A DNA stretch of 64,000 nt. Source: Pseudonocardia autotrophica. Its GTDB lineage: Bacteria; Actinomycetota; Actinomycetes; Mycobacteriales; Pseudonocardiaceae. The stretch's first letter is position 1; every line of letters begins with the position of its first letter. Shown piece by piece: positions 34,003 to 41,856 of this stretch. Both the position numbers and the translations under genes were made by a program. The stretch covers positions 5,580,001 through 5,644,000 of the forward strand of contig NZ_AP018920.1 in assembly GCF_003945385.1 (NCBI RefSeq). The letters run 5' to 3'. Below the pieces are notes generated by a model. It ran no database searches. It was not told the origin of the DNA and worked only from the letters and a program-made list of their open reading frames with translations.

Positions 34003-34785
34003 TCAGACGAACGGCCGCGCGTGCCGTTCCAGCTTCTCCCACAGCGCCCGGTACTCGGCGACGTCCTCCCGGCCGTGCACCTCCTGCGATCCGTGCACCA
34101 GCTCGGCGGTGACGTACGGATCGCCCTCCGCCGGCGTCCAGATCAGGAAGTTGTGCCAGGGCAGCAGTGGCACCGAGTCCGGCAGCACGGCGATCGAGAC
34201 GGTGTCGAGCCGGGCAAGCGACCGGGCCCGGTCGAGCTGTGCGGCCAGCACGTCCGGCCGTCCGAGGTCGGCACGAAGGACGTGCTCGGTCAGCACCCAG
34301 CTGAACCGGGTCGCCCCTTCGAAGAGGACCTGCTGGCGGGCGATCCGGGCGGCGACAGCACCGTCGACATCGGTGGTGTGCCCTGCGGACAGCACGAGCC
34401 GCGCGTACTCCGGGGTCTGCAGCAGCCCGGGCCACACGGTGGGCTGGAACGACACGACGGCGACGGCCTCGGACTCCCGCTCCCGGCCGTCGGCCTGCAG
34501 GTGCCCGACCCGCTCCAGCAGGTCGCGCCACGGCCGTGTCTCGCCGGTGGCGCGCTCGGCGATGCCGAGGATGCGATCCCGGTCCGCGCCGACGACCGCG
34601 CAGACGTCGAGCCATGCCTCGATCCGGTCCAGCGGGAGCATCCCGCGGCCGGTGTCGAACCGCTGTACGACGCCGCGGTTCAGGCCGAGGGTTCGCGCCA
34701 TCCCGCGCGCCGAGATGCCGGCCAGGTCGCGGACCCGGATCAGCTCACTGCGGAGCCGGCTACGGGTCGGGCTCTCGTCGACCAC
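34003..34785 (-). CDS. XRE-type regulator with DUF5753 domain
   Basis: A 260-residue protein: N-terminal HTH (about residues 10-65, LAGISARGMARTLGLNRGVVQRFDTGRG) and a DUF5753 domain (FQPTVWPGLLQTPEYARLV near 110). In actinobacteria, especially Streptomyces, such regulators are normally paired with a DUF397 protein; no DUF397 protein is visible on either side. Starts at GTG 34785. The 166-base gap downstream (33837-34002) contains nothing I recognise. Confidence 0.85.
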   Translation of the reverse strand: MVDESPTRSRLRSELIRVRDLAGISARGMARTLGLNRGVVQRFDTGRGMLPLDRIEAWLDVCAVVGADRDRILGIAERATGETRPWRDLLERVGHLQADGRERESEAVAVVSFQPTVWPGLLQTPEYARLVLSAGHTTDVDGAVAARIARQQVLFEGATRFSWVLTEHVLRADLGRPDVLAAQLDRARSLARLDTVSIAVLPDSVPLLPWHNFLIWTPAEGDPYVTAELVHGSQEVHGREDVAEYRALWEKLERHARPFV

Positions 34786-34870
34786 GCGGGCGGGTCACCT
34801 CATCCTCACGGGCCAGGAACTCGTTCAACGGGACGGCCGCCGCCACCGCGCGGTCCCGGGTCCGACGCAG
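34760..34870 (-). CDS. Possible small ORF upstream of the XRE gene
   Basis: A short charged frame ending VPLNEFLAREDEV...REPDP overlaps the XRE start by 26 bases. If it starts at the ATG at about 34873-34870 it encodes roughly 37 residues; a longer form from 35002 is also open. It shows no domain. Included only because it could be the partner of the XRE regulator; it may be chance. Confidence 0.25.
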   Translation of the reverse strand: MRRTRDRAVAAAVPLNEFLAREDEVTRPRGRREPDP

Positions 34871-35192
34871 CATACGTAGCTCGTCCGGATCATCGACGAC
34901 CTCGCGGGCGGCGACACGCCCGCCGTGGACACCGGCGGCGATGCGATTCCTCGTGCTCGACCATCGTCGGCACGTCGAGCGCACAGTCCGGCTCAGCGCC
35001 ACGAACGATCCCGAACCGAATCAACCCGACAGACACGACTCTTCGTGATGAACCCTGCACAAACAGCGCCCGGAAGGGTCCGCTGTGACCTGTTTCTCGG
35101 GCCATATGGGATAACGATGCGGTAGTGGTGAGCGGTTGAACCATCAGCGACGTAGCCGCCCCGCCACGCTCCCCGTAGATCGAGAGGACCGC
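34871..35192. promoter_or_regulatory. Upstream region of rfbF
   Basis: About 320 bases with no convincing gene. The part from 35080 to 35125 is relatively A/T-rich (CATATGGGATAACGATGC) and may hold the rfbF promoter. GAGAGGA (35182-35188) is the ribosome site for the ATG at 35193. Confidence 0.4.
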
Positions 35193-35990
35193 ATGAACCC
35201 CGAGACCCCCGTCGTCATCCTCTGCGGAGGCAAGGGCACCCGCATCCGGGAGGCCAGCGAGAGCCTCCCGAAGGCGATGGTCGAGATCGGCGGTCGTCCG
35301 ATCGTCTGGCACATCATGAAGATCTACCGGGAGGCCGGTTACCGCCGCTTCATCCTGTGCCTGGGTTACAAGAGCTGGGCGATCAAGGAGTACTTCCTCG
35401 ACTACCGCGCCCGCTCCGCGGACTTCACGCTCTCCATGTCCGAGAAGCACCAGATCGACTTCCACAACGGCGTCGACGAGGACTGGGAGATCACCTTCGC
35501 CGAGACCGGCCTGGAGGCCGCCACCGGCTCCCGGATCCGGAAGATCGCGCAGTACGTCGACACCGACAGCTTCTTCCTGACCTACGGCGACGGTGTCGCC
35601 ACCGTCGACATCAACGCCCTGGCCAAGGAGCACGAGGAGTCCGGCCGGATCGGCACCGTCACCGGCGTGCACCCGACCTCGAAGTTCGGCGAGATGCACG
35701 TCGACGGCAACCAGGTCGTCGAGTTCAACGAGAAGCCCACCCAGGTGACCGGCTTCGTCTCCGGCGGCTTCTTCGCCTTCAAGCGCGAGTTCCTCGACAC
35801 CTACCTCGGTGAGCAGGGCGACGACGACGTGTGGCTCGAGCACGAGCCGCTGCAGCGGCTCGCCCGCGACGGCCAGCTCGGCGTGCACCAGCACGAGGAC
35901 TTCTGGTGCGCGATGGACACCTTCAAGGACTACGAGTTCCTCAACGGCCTGTGGTCGAAGGGCGAGGCGCCCTGGAAGACCTGGGCCTGA
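35193..35990 (+). CDS. rfbF: Glucose-1-phosphate cytidylyltransferase RfbF
   Basis: A 265-residue nucleotidyltransferase that makes CDP-glucose from CTP and glucose-1-phosphate. ILCGGKGTRIREASESLPKAM at the N terminus, GRPIVWHIMK, the FLTYGDGVATVDI metal site, GVHPTSKFGEM and WCAMDTFKDYEFLN are diagnostic of RfbF. No CDP-glucose 4,6-dehydratase (RfbG) lies in the window, so the pathway it feeds is incomplete here; the SAF oxidoreductase and second epimerase at 26123-27972 may be partners. A strong hairpin follows the stop. Confidence 0.92.
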   Translation: MNPETPVVILCGGKGTRIREASESLPKAMVEIGGRPIVWHIMKIYREAGYRRFILCLGYKSWAIKEYFLDYRARSADFTLSMSEKHQIDFHNGVDEDWEITFAETGLEAATGSRIRKIAQYVDTDSFFLTYGDGVATVDINALAKEHEESGRIGTVTGVHPTSKFGEMHVDGNQVVEFNEKPTQVTGFVSGGFFAFKREFLDTYLGEQGDDDVWLEHEPLQRLARDGQLGVHQHEDFWCAMDTFKDYEFLNGLWSKGEAPWKTWA

Positions 35991-36005
35991 CCCGTCCGGC
36001 GAACG

Positions 36006-36034
36006 CGGGGGCCGGTGCGGTGCACCGGCCCCCG
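36006..36034. terminator. Bidirectional terminator between rfbF and the LCP gene
   Basis: A perfect 12-base stem (CGGGGGCCGGTG at 36006-36017, CACCGGCCCCCG at 36023-36034) with a 5-base loop, followed by TTT on the plus strand. It lies between two converging genes and can end both transcripts. Confidence 0.88.
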
Positions 36035-36053
36035 TTTCCGTCCGGCACTCCGG

Positions 36054-37091
36054 TCAGGACGGCGTCCCACCCAGCGCCGCACCCGGGTTCAGCTCGGCGA
36101 ACTGCCGCACCGATCCGTCGCGCACCGCTCCCCACAGCTCCTGCCCGCGCGTCTCGTCCAGGTACACCACCGACTGCGCGCCCTCCCGGCCCAGCCCGGC
36201 GACCGGCGCGGTCACGAACGCCACGTCCGATCCGCGCAGGTTCCGGTTCGCCACCGCCAGCTGCACGAGCGCGGTGTTGGTCAGCGAGTCGTCGACGCTG
36301 ACCGCGTCGCCGACGCTGGTCGCGAACGAGTAGAGCGCGGCCGGGTCGCTGGTCGCCGTCGCCTGCACCCGCTCCAGCAGCGCCTTGATCGCGTTCTGCT
36401 GGCGCGCCGCCCGGTCCAGATCGCCGTTGGGCAGGCCGTAGCGCTGCCGGACGTAGGCCAGTGCCTGGGTGCCGTCGAGATGGTTCTCCCCCGCCGCGAA
36501 GTCGACGCCGGCATTGCTGGTGGCCCGGGCGACCGTCACGTCGATGCCGCCCACCGAGTCGACCAGGGTGGTGAACCCGGCGAAGTCGATCACGCCGAAG
36601 TGATCGACCCGGACCCCGGTGAGCTGTTCGACGGTCTCGATCAGCAGCGGCGCCCCGCCGTAGGCGTACGCGGCGTTGGCCTTGTCCATACCCCGCCCGG
36701 GGATCTCCACCCAGGAGTCGCGCGGGATCGACACCACCGACGCGCTGCTCCCGTCCGGGGCGAGCGTGCCGAGCATGATCACGTCGCTGCGCTCGGAGCC
36801 ACCGTCGGCGTCCGGTGCGGCACCGGCACCGGTGATCGGCTCCTCGGCCCGCGAGTCGGTGCCGACGAGCAGGAAGGTGGTCCCGCCGAAGGTCGCCGGC
36901 CGGTCGGCCGCCGCCAGCCCGCGGAAGGCGTCCGGGATGCGGGGCACGTCGTTGCCGACGCTCGACACCAGGTACACGGCCGCACCGGCCACCGCCAACA
37001 GCAACACCAGCGCCAGGGTCAGTGCGGTGACCAGGAGCCGACGGCCGGTACGGCGCCGCTTCACGGGGGGCGGGGGAACCGCGTTGCGCAT
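36054..37091 (-). CDS. LytR-CpsA-Psr (LCP) glycopolymer ligase
   Basis: A 345-residue membrane-anchored protein: basic N terminus, one helix (about residues 17-42) and an exported LCP domain with LLVGTDSRAEE near 80, RSDVIMLGTL, SIPRDSWVEIPG near 125, and a DHFGVIDFAGF/VDSVGGIDV block. LCP enzymes move undecaprenyl-linked polymers, such as arabinogalactan or capsule, onto peptidoglycan. It could attach the polysaccharide from the 6969-26067 locus, but it is 10 kb away and this is inference. ATG 37091 has GGAA upstream. Confidence 0.9.
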   Translation of the reverse strand: MRNAVPPPPVKRRRTGRRLLVTALTLALVLLLAVAGAAVYLVSSVGNDVPRIPDAFRGLAAADRPATFGGTTFLLVGTDSRAEEPITGAGAAPDADGGSERSDVIMLGTLAPDGSSASVVSIPRDSWVEIPGRGMDKANAAYAYGGAPLLIETVEQLTGVRVDHFGVIDFAGFTTLVDSVGGIDVTVARATSNAGVDFAAGENHLDGTQALAYVRQRYGLPNGDLDRAARQQNAIKALLERVQATATSDPAALYSFATSVGDAVSVDDSLTNTALVQLAVANRNLRGSDVAFVTAPVAGLGREGAQSVVYLDETRGQELWGAVRDGSVRQFAELNPGAALGGTPS

Positions 37092-37367
37092 CGGAATCCT
37101 TCCGGGACCGTTCGAGAGGTCCGGTTGTCTCGTCGTAGTAGGACGTCCGACGCGCCCGAAAGGTTGACGCCGGACCGTCGCGATCGAGGTCACCGCTACG
37201 CATAGTTGCAGGTCAGGGCCCGACGGACACCCAACGTGCACGATCATGGACGCCGCTCATCAGATCTGGGGAACCCACGGCGGAATCGCTAATGGGCCAC
37301 CCGGAGCAGGCGACTCACCGGGCAGAACGGCCGCCCGGCCGTAGCGGATCCCGACAGGAGCCCCTCG

Positions 37368-37658
37368 ATGAGCGTCACCCCGGACACCCCGACCGTCATC
37401 ACGCCGGCCGGCGCGATCCCGGCCCCGCGGCCCGCCGCGGACGACGCCGACCGGACCCCCACCGTGCCCCCGGCCGCCCCGCAGGCCCCCGCGGTCGTCG
37501 AGCTGTGCCGGTGCGGGCACGGGCGCGACGCGCACGAGCACTACCGCCCGGGCACCGACTGCGGGGCCTGCGGCGCCGACTGCCGCTCCTTCCGGGCCGG
37601 CGACACCCGCCCGGTCCGGCGCCGGGTGCGGCTGGCCTCGCGGCTGCTCCGCCCCTGA
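37368..37658 (+). CDS. Small Cys/His-rich protein
   Basis: A 96-residue protein with an Ala/Pro-rich disordered first half and a compact C-terminal CxCGHxxxxHEHY...DCGACGADC cluster that probably binds zinc. AGGAG lies 7 bases before the ATG. I do not know its role; similar short Cys-His proteins are seen in actinobacteria. It stands alone, with the LCP gene divergent and the HNH gene convergent. Confidence 0.65.
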   Translation: MSVTPDTPTVITPAGAIPAPRPAADDADRTPTVPPAAPQAPAVVELCRCGHGRDAHEHYRPGTDCGACGADCRSFRAGDTRPVRRRVRLASRLLRP

Positions 37659-37731
37659 TCCGGCCGTCGGGCGGCGCGGTGCCTGCGATCCCACCCGCTC
37701 CCGTGGGGCGGGGTCGCAGGCCCGCACGGCG

Positions 37732-38370
37732 CTATGCCGCGGCGAGCCAGGGTTCCCAGGCCGGCAACGGCTCGACCGCCAGCACCAGCACGCCCGCCCC
37801 ACTGCGCGACGGCGGCCCGGGGACGGTCGCCAGTGTCCAGCCGAGCTCCTCGACGAGCCGGTCCGCCTTGCGCGAGTTGCATGCACGGCAGGCGGCGACG
37901 CAGTTCTCCCAGCTGTGCGCACCGCCGCGGCTGCGCGGCACGACGTGGTCGATGGTGTCCGCCCGCCGGGCGCAGTAGGCGCAGCGGCGGCCGTCCCGGC
38001 GCAGTACCCCGGCCCGGGTCATCGGCACCGCGCGGCGGTACGGGACGCGGACGTAGCGGGACAGGCGAAGCACCGACGGTGCGGGGAGCGAGAGATTCTC
38101 CGACCGGAAGGCGGTGCCCTCCAGTGCCTCCTGGAGACACTCGGCCTTACCGGAGAGCAGCAGGCGGATCGCCCGCTTCGAGGTGACGACGGCCAGCGGT
38201 TCGAAGCTGGCGTTGAGGAGCAGTACCCGGGTCCCAGTCGGGACCGACGCCGTGGGCGGCGGCTCGGTCCCCGGTGCGGGCGGGTGATCGTCGGGGAGCG
38301 GATCGACCGCTCTCAGATCGGGGGTGACGACGGTCCCGGCACCACTGGGGACGGGTTGTCGGTACGGCAC
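37732..38370 (-). CDS. HNH endonuclease
   Basis: A 212-residue protein ending in an HNH nuclease domain: paired Cys (CAYC and CRAC) frame the DHVVPRSRGG active-site His and the ENCVAACRACNSRKADR block. The N-terminal half holds RVLLLNASFEPLAVVTSKRAIRLLLSGKAE, typical of the chromosomal McrA-type HNH proteins of actinobacteria, whose job is unknown and which are not tied to a mobile element here. The GTG at 38370 has GGAGG 7 bases before it; the open frame extends further but without support. Confidence 0.88.
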   Translation of the reverse strand: MPYRQPVPSGAGTVVTPDLRAVDPLPDDHPPAPGTEPPPTASVPTGTRVLLLNASFEPLAVVTSKRAIRLLLSGKAECLQEALEGTAFRSENLSLPAPSVLRLSRYVRVPYRRAVPMTRAGVLRRDGRRCAYCARRADTIDHVVPRSRGGAHSWENCVAACRACNSRKADRLVEELGWTLATVPGPPSRSGAGVLVLAVEPLPAWEPWLAAA

Positions 38371-38607
38371 GCGACCACCTCCGCGAACGCTCGAGGTCCG
38401 TGATGTAGTCGACCATACGGAAGCCGGGTTACGCGAGTGTGATAGCGACACCGACGATCGGTGTACTCCGAACCCGCGCCGCCCGCGCGGGGCCGTCGCC
38501 TGCCACCGGCCATCCCGGCGTAACCAGCGGAAACGCCTGCTTCACACCCGGCGTGCGGTCGGCCACAGCCCGGTGCATGCCCTGCGCCGCAGCGCTATAC
38601 ACGGGCC

Positions 38608-38799
38608 ATGGACGACACGGGCGAGCATCCCGATCCGGAGCTGCGGGAGTCCACCTGCACCTGCTGCGGTCGCCGCGGGGCACGCGAACGGCTCCAGGTC
38701 TCCGGTCCGGGTGCGCCGACGTTCGTCGCCGTCTGCCCGTACTGCGACCTGCGGCCGGCCGAGCTCCAGGGCTGGCTGGGCGAGATCGCCCGGGAGTAG
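38608..38799 (+). CDS. Small zinc-ribbon-like protein
   Basis: A 63-residue acidic protein with two CxxC knuckles (CTCC near residue 17 and CPYC near residue 43), a spacing that suits one zinc ribbon. Function unknown. The ribosome site before the ATG is weak. Convergent with the lactonase gene, with only 19 bases between stops. Confidence 0.6.
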   Translation: MDDTGEHPDPELRESTCTCCGRRGARERLQVSGPGAPTFVAVCPYCDLRPAELQGWLGEIARE

Positions 38800-38818
38800 C
38801 GGTTCCCGGGTCCGCGGC

Positions 38819-39895
38819 TCATCCGGTCCCGGCGGCGCCGGGCGCCAGCGCGATCGCCCGCTTCGGATTCTCCCGGGTGATCATCTCGACCTGCTCGTCG
38901 GTCATCCCCTTCCGGCGCATCAACGGGATGACGTTCCGCAGCACGTGTCCGTACCCCTCACCGCCGTAGGTCCGCAGGAAGGCCTTCTTGCAGATGTCCT
39001 GGGCGACGAGCAGCTGACGTCCGTACCCGCGCCTGATCAACTCGATCAGGTAGTCGACCCGCGTGGCGTCGTTGGGCATGTCGATCGGGCCGTACGGGTA
39101 GTAGCTCGACTCCTGACCGAACAGGTCGAACGCGAGATAGCACCCCGAGCTCGCGAGATCCGCCATCGCGTCCACCTCGAACAGGGTCCGGTCGATGTGG
39201 CTCATCACGACTCGGCCGAGGTCCCCGCCGAGGCTCGTGACGACGTCAAGCGCCTCGGCCGGCGCCGCGCCGTCGCGACCCGGATGGATCATCAGAGCTG
39301 CGCCGGTCTCCCGCTGTGCGTACACCGCGCCCTCCAGCACGATCGCCTCCTGCGGATCCAGCGGCGACGACAGGCCGATCTCGCCGATCACCCCCGCCCT
39401 GATCCGGCGCTCCCCGACGCCGACCCCGATGTCGTGCACGATCTCGGCGGCGATCTCCCGCGCGGACTTCTCCCCCACGCCGGGCGGCTGGTAGTCGCGG
39501 TAGTAGTAGCCGCACCCCATGACGATGTGTACGCCGGTCTGCCGGGAGACGTGCTCGAGCCCCTCCGGGTTCCGGGACAGACCGATCGACGTGGGATCGA
39601 CGATGGCGTCCCCGCCGAACTCGCGGTACTCGCGCACCTCCTGCACCGCGACCTCGACACTGTCCATGACGACGCTGTACGCCGAGTGGTGCCGGCGCGT
39701 CTCGTAGTAGTTGCCGAGATGGATCTCCTCGTCGCTGGCCAGCACGGTTCCCTGCTGGACCGCGGTGTTCCCGAGGTCGATGAACAGGTGCTCGTGGGGC
39801 TGGACGTGCCCGATCTCCCCGACCGGGACGTCACCCTGCACGGTCCTGAAGAATCCTTCGGCGCTGTCTGCACTCGTGACGCTGTCTGCACTCAT
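38819..39895 (-). CDS. Phosphotriesterase-family lactonase/hydrolase
   Basis: A 358-residue metal-dependent hydrolase of the amidohydrolase superfamily. Metal and active-site motifs: QPHEHLF near residue 34, GEIGLSS near 172 (Glu in the place of the carbamylated Lys, as in the PHP subgroup), MIHPGRD near 200, VMSHIDRT near 230 and VAQDICKK near 295. Members are phosphotriesterase homology proteins, lactonases and amidohydrolases; the substrate is unknown. It follows the GntP symporter by 39 bases and probably opens a lactone or amide of the imported acid. The first codons are a near-perfect duplicated repeat (MSADSVTSADS). Confidence 0.85.
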   Translation of the reverse strand: MSADSVTSADSAEGFFRTVQGDVPVGEIGHVQPHEHLFIDLGNTAVQQGTVLASDEEIHLGNYYETRRHHSAYSVVMDSVEVAVQEVREYREFGGDAIVDPTSIGLSRNPEGLEHVSRQTGVHIVMGCGYYYRDYQPPGVGEKSAREIAAEIVHDIGVGVGERRIRAGVIGEIGLSSPLDPQEAIVLEGAVYAQRETGAALMIHPGRDGAAPAEALDVVTSLGGDLGRVVMSHIDRTLFEVDAMADLASSGCYLAFDLFGQESSYYPYGPIDMPNDATRVDYLIELIRRGYGRQLLVAQDICKKAFLRTYGGEGYGHVLRNVIPLMRRKGMTDEQVEMITRENPKRAIALAPGAAGTG

Positions 39896-39934
39896 GACAC
39901 TCCCTGGTATGGCGACGTCCGTCCGACGACGGAC

Positions 39935-41437
39935 TCACAAGACGACATCGAGGACGAAGAGCATGGGGATGGCGGCCAGCCACTGGAAGGCGGTCATCCC
40001 GGTCTGGGCCTTCAGCGCCGCGGTGCCGTCGAGCCCCATCACCCGGGTGACCACCCAGAAGAACGAGTCGTTGTAGTGGCTCACCGCCATGGCCCCGGTG
40101 ATACAGGCGAACACCATCAGGAGGGGATCGACACCCAGCTGCCCGACGATGGGCGCGGCGACCCCGGCGGCGGTGATCATGGCTACCGTCGCCGAGCCCT
40201 GTGCAGTGCGCAGCACCGTTCCGATGATGAACGGCAGGAGGAAGGCGGGGAGCGCGAGCGCGCTGATGGCACCGGCCAGGGCATCGCCGATGCCGGTCTG
40301 CCGCAGGACCTCCCCGAACGCGCCACCGGCTCCGGTGACCAGCAGGATCATGCCCGCCGACGCCGCTGCCTCGGAGAGCCAGCGGTGGGTCACCTTGCGG
40401 GGCGCCCACCTCGGGAGGAGCAGGTAGACCGCGAGGACGAGCCCGATCGTCAGCGCGACCATCGGGCTGCCGACGAACAGGAACGGCTCGGTCCACCTCG
40501 ACGGCTCGAAGTCCCCGGTCAGGACGCCCTGCTGATTCCTGTCGATCGTCGTCACCAGCGTGTTGACGACGATGAGGACGATGGGCACGAGGAGTGTCGC
40601 CACCGCGTGCCAGGCGCTGACCCGGTGCGGCTTCCCGCCCGCGGGGGTGTCCTGGAGTTCGGGATGCACGCCGCTGCCGACCGAGTCGGCCCCGTTCGAA
40701 CCGGCCGCGGCCGGCTCTCCCGGTGCCCCGGCGGAGCCGGTGTCGCCTCGCTGCGCCGCCCCGACACCGGACGTCGCCCTGGCCGGCCCGTACACCTCGG
40801 CCTTGATCTCCTCCGAGATGAAGGGCTCGACGCGGGGCCCGACCACCTTCGCGTAGCCGACGCAGGCCACGAGCATCACGACCGACATCGCAAGACCGAC
40901 GAGGATCACGCTGCCGATGTCGGCGCCCATGATGCCGGCGACGGCCAGCGGCCCCGGGGTCGGCGGAACCAGATTGTGGGTGATCGCCACGCCCGCGGCG
41001 AGTGCGATCCCGAGCGTCGCGTATCCGGTGCCCCGTAGCCGGGCGATCGCCCGCGCCAACGGGGTCAGGAGCAGATAGGCCGAGTCGCCGAAGACCGGAA
41101 TGGCGACCGCCGAGCCGACTCCACACATCGCCCACGGCTCCCGCCCTCTGCCGAACAGGCGCAGAACAGATCTGGCGAGCGCGTGGGCGGCCCCGCTGAC
41201 CTCGAGTATCTTGCCGATCGCGACACCCAGGCCGATGACGAATCCCACGTTCGCGAGAGTGTTCCCGAATCCGGTGGTGATCGCGTCGACCAGCGCACTG
41301 GGCGCCGTGCCCGCGATGAGCCCGGTCAGCAACGACGCGATGATGAGCCCGACGAACGCATCCAGCTTCGTGGTCAGCACGATCGTGACAACGGTGACGA
41401 TGCCCGCCACCAGAGCGAGCAGTAGAACTACATCCAT
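39935..41437 (-). CDS. GntP-family gluconate/organic acid proton symporter
   Basis: A 500-residue membrane protein with about 12-14 helices: DAFVGLIIASLLTGLIAG near residue 27, GVAITHNLVPPTPGPLAVAGI near 155, GSATVAMITAAGVAAP near 410 and AVSHYNDSFFWVVTR near 450 are strong GntP signatures. A central hydrophilic loop (about 215-260) is Gly/Ala-rich and longer than usual. It would import gluconate or a related sugar acid or hydroxy acid. ATG 41437 begins the first helix. One of the two palindromic operators lies 112 bases upstream. Confidence 0.93.
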   Translation of the reverse strand: MDVVLLLALVAGIVTVVTIVLTTKLDAFVGLIIASLLTGLIAGTAPSALVDAITTGFGNTLANVGFVIGLGVAIGKILEVSGAAHALARSVLRLFGRGREPWAMCGVGSAVAIPVFGDSAYLLLTPLARAIARLRGTGYATLGIALAAGVAITHNLVPPTPGPLAVAGIMGADIGSVILVGLAMSVVMLVACVGYAKVVGPRVEPFISEEIKAEVYGPARATSGVGAAQRGDTGSAGAPGEPAAAGSNGADSVGSGVHPELQDTPAGGKPHRVSAWHAVATLLVPIVLIVVNTLVTTIDRNQQGVLTGDFEPSRWTEPFLFVGSPMVALTIGLVLAVYLLLPRWAPRKVTHRWLSEAAASAGMILLVTGAGGAFGEVLRQTGIGDALAGAISALALPAFLLPFIIGTVLRTAQGSATVAMITAAGVAAPIVGQLGVDPLLMVFACITGAMAVSHYNDSFFWVVTRVMGLDGTAALKAQTGMTAFQWLAAIPMLFVLDVVL

Positions 41438-41548
41438 TGCTCCGTCTTCCTTCTGTCGGACCGAGGATGGGCGTGGACCGGCATTGCCATGTGCACCCCC
41501 TTGCGCCCTGGGAAACCACGGGACCGCAGCGAGGTGGACGGATGGTAA

Positions 41549-41565
41549 GACTGGTAAGGCCAGTC
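41549..41565. promoter_or_regulatory. GntR operator candidate 1
   Basis: Perfect 6-base arms (GACTGG and CCAGTC) around TAAGG. Lies upstream of the GntP symporter gene and shares its core with the site at 41818. Confidence 0.65.
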
Positions 41566-41817
41566 TGGCAAGATTGCCCTCCGATCCCCTGCCCCCTCGG
41601 ATTGCAGCATCGTCGACACCACCCCGTGAGCAACCGACCGCCTCGAGGGCAACCATGTCCGCCACGCCCTGCCGGCTTCGACACCCGCGGGAAGCACCAG
41701 GTAGATGCGGCATCGTTGAGTGAATCGGACGCCTGCAACCCTCTCGACGAGATGAGCATCCGGCACGTCGAACCTCGGTCCACCGGCCCACTTGCCCACC
41801 TCCCACACTCTGGTCAT

Positions 41818-41832
41818 ACTGGTCTGGCCAGT
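41818..41832. promoter_or_regulatory. GntR operator candidate 2
   Basis: Perfect 5-base arms (ACTGG and CCAGT) around TCTGG, 24 bases before the aminotransferase GTG. Its position would let a bound repressor block initiation. Confidence 0.65.
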
Positions 41833-41856
41833 TTGCAGACAAGGGACGAGGTAGCT

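Larger units (their letters stand above)
41438..41856. promoter_or_regulatory. Divergent catabolic promoter region with two operators
   Basis: A 419-base gap between the symporter (minus) and aminotransferase (plus) genes. It holds GACTGG-TAAGG-CCAGTC (41549-41565) and ACTGG-TCTGG-CCAGT (41818-41832), two perfect inverted repeats of the same core ACTGGTnnGGCCAGT, 268 bases apart centre to centre. The second lies 24 bases before the aminotransferase start. The frames open across the gap show no similarity to anything. FadR-type GntR sites have this form. Confidence 0.7.

Noticed and set aside
38324..41038. 904-codon open frame on the plus strand
   Set aside because: Antisense of the lactonase and GntP genes, with low-complexity His/Asp/Arg composition and no recognisable motif.
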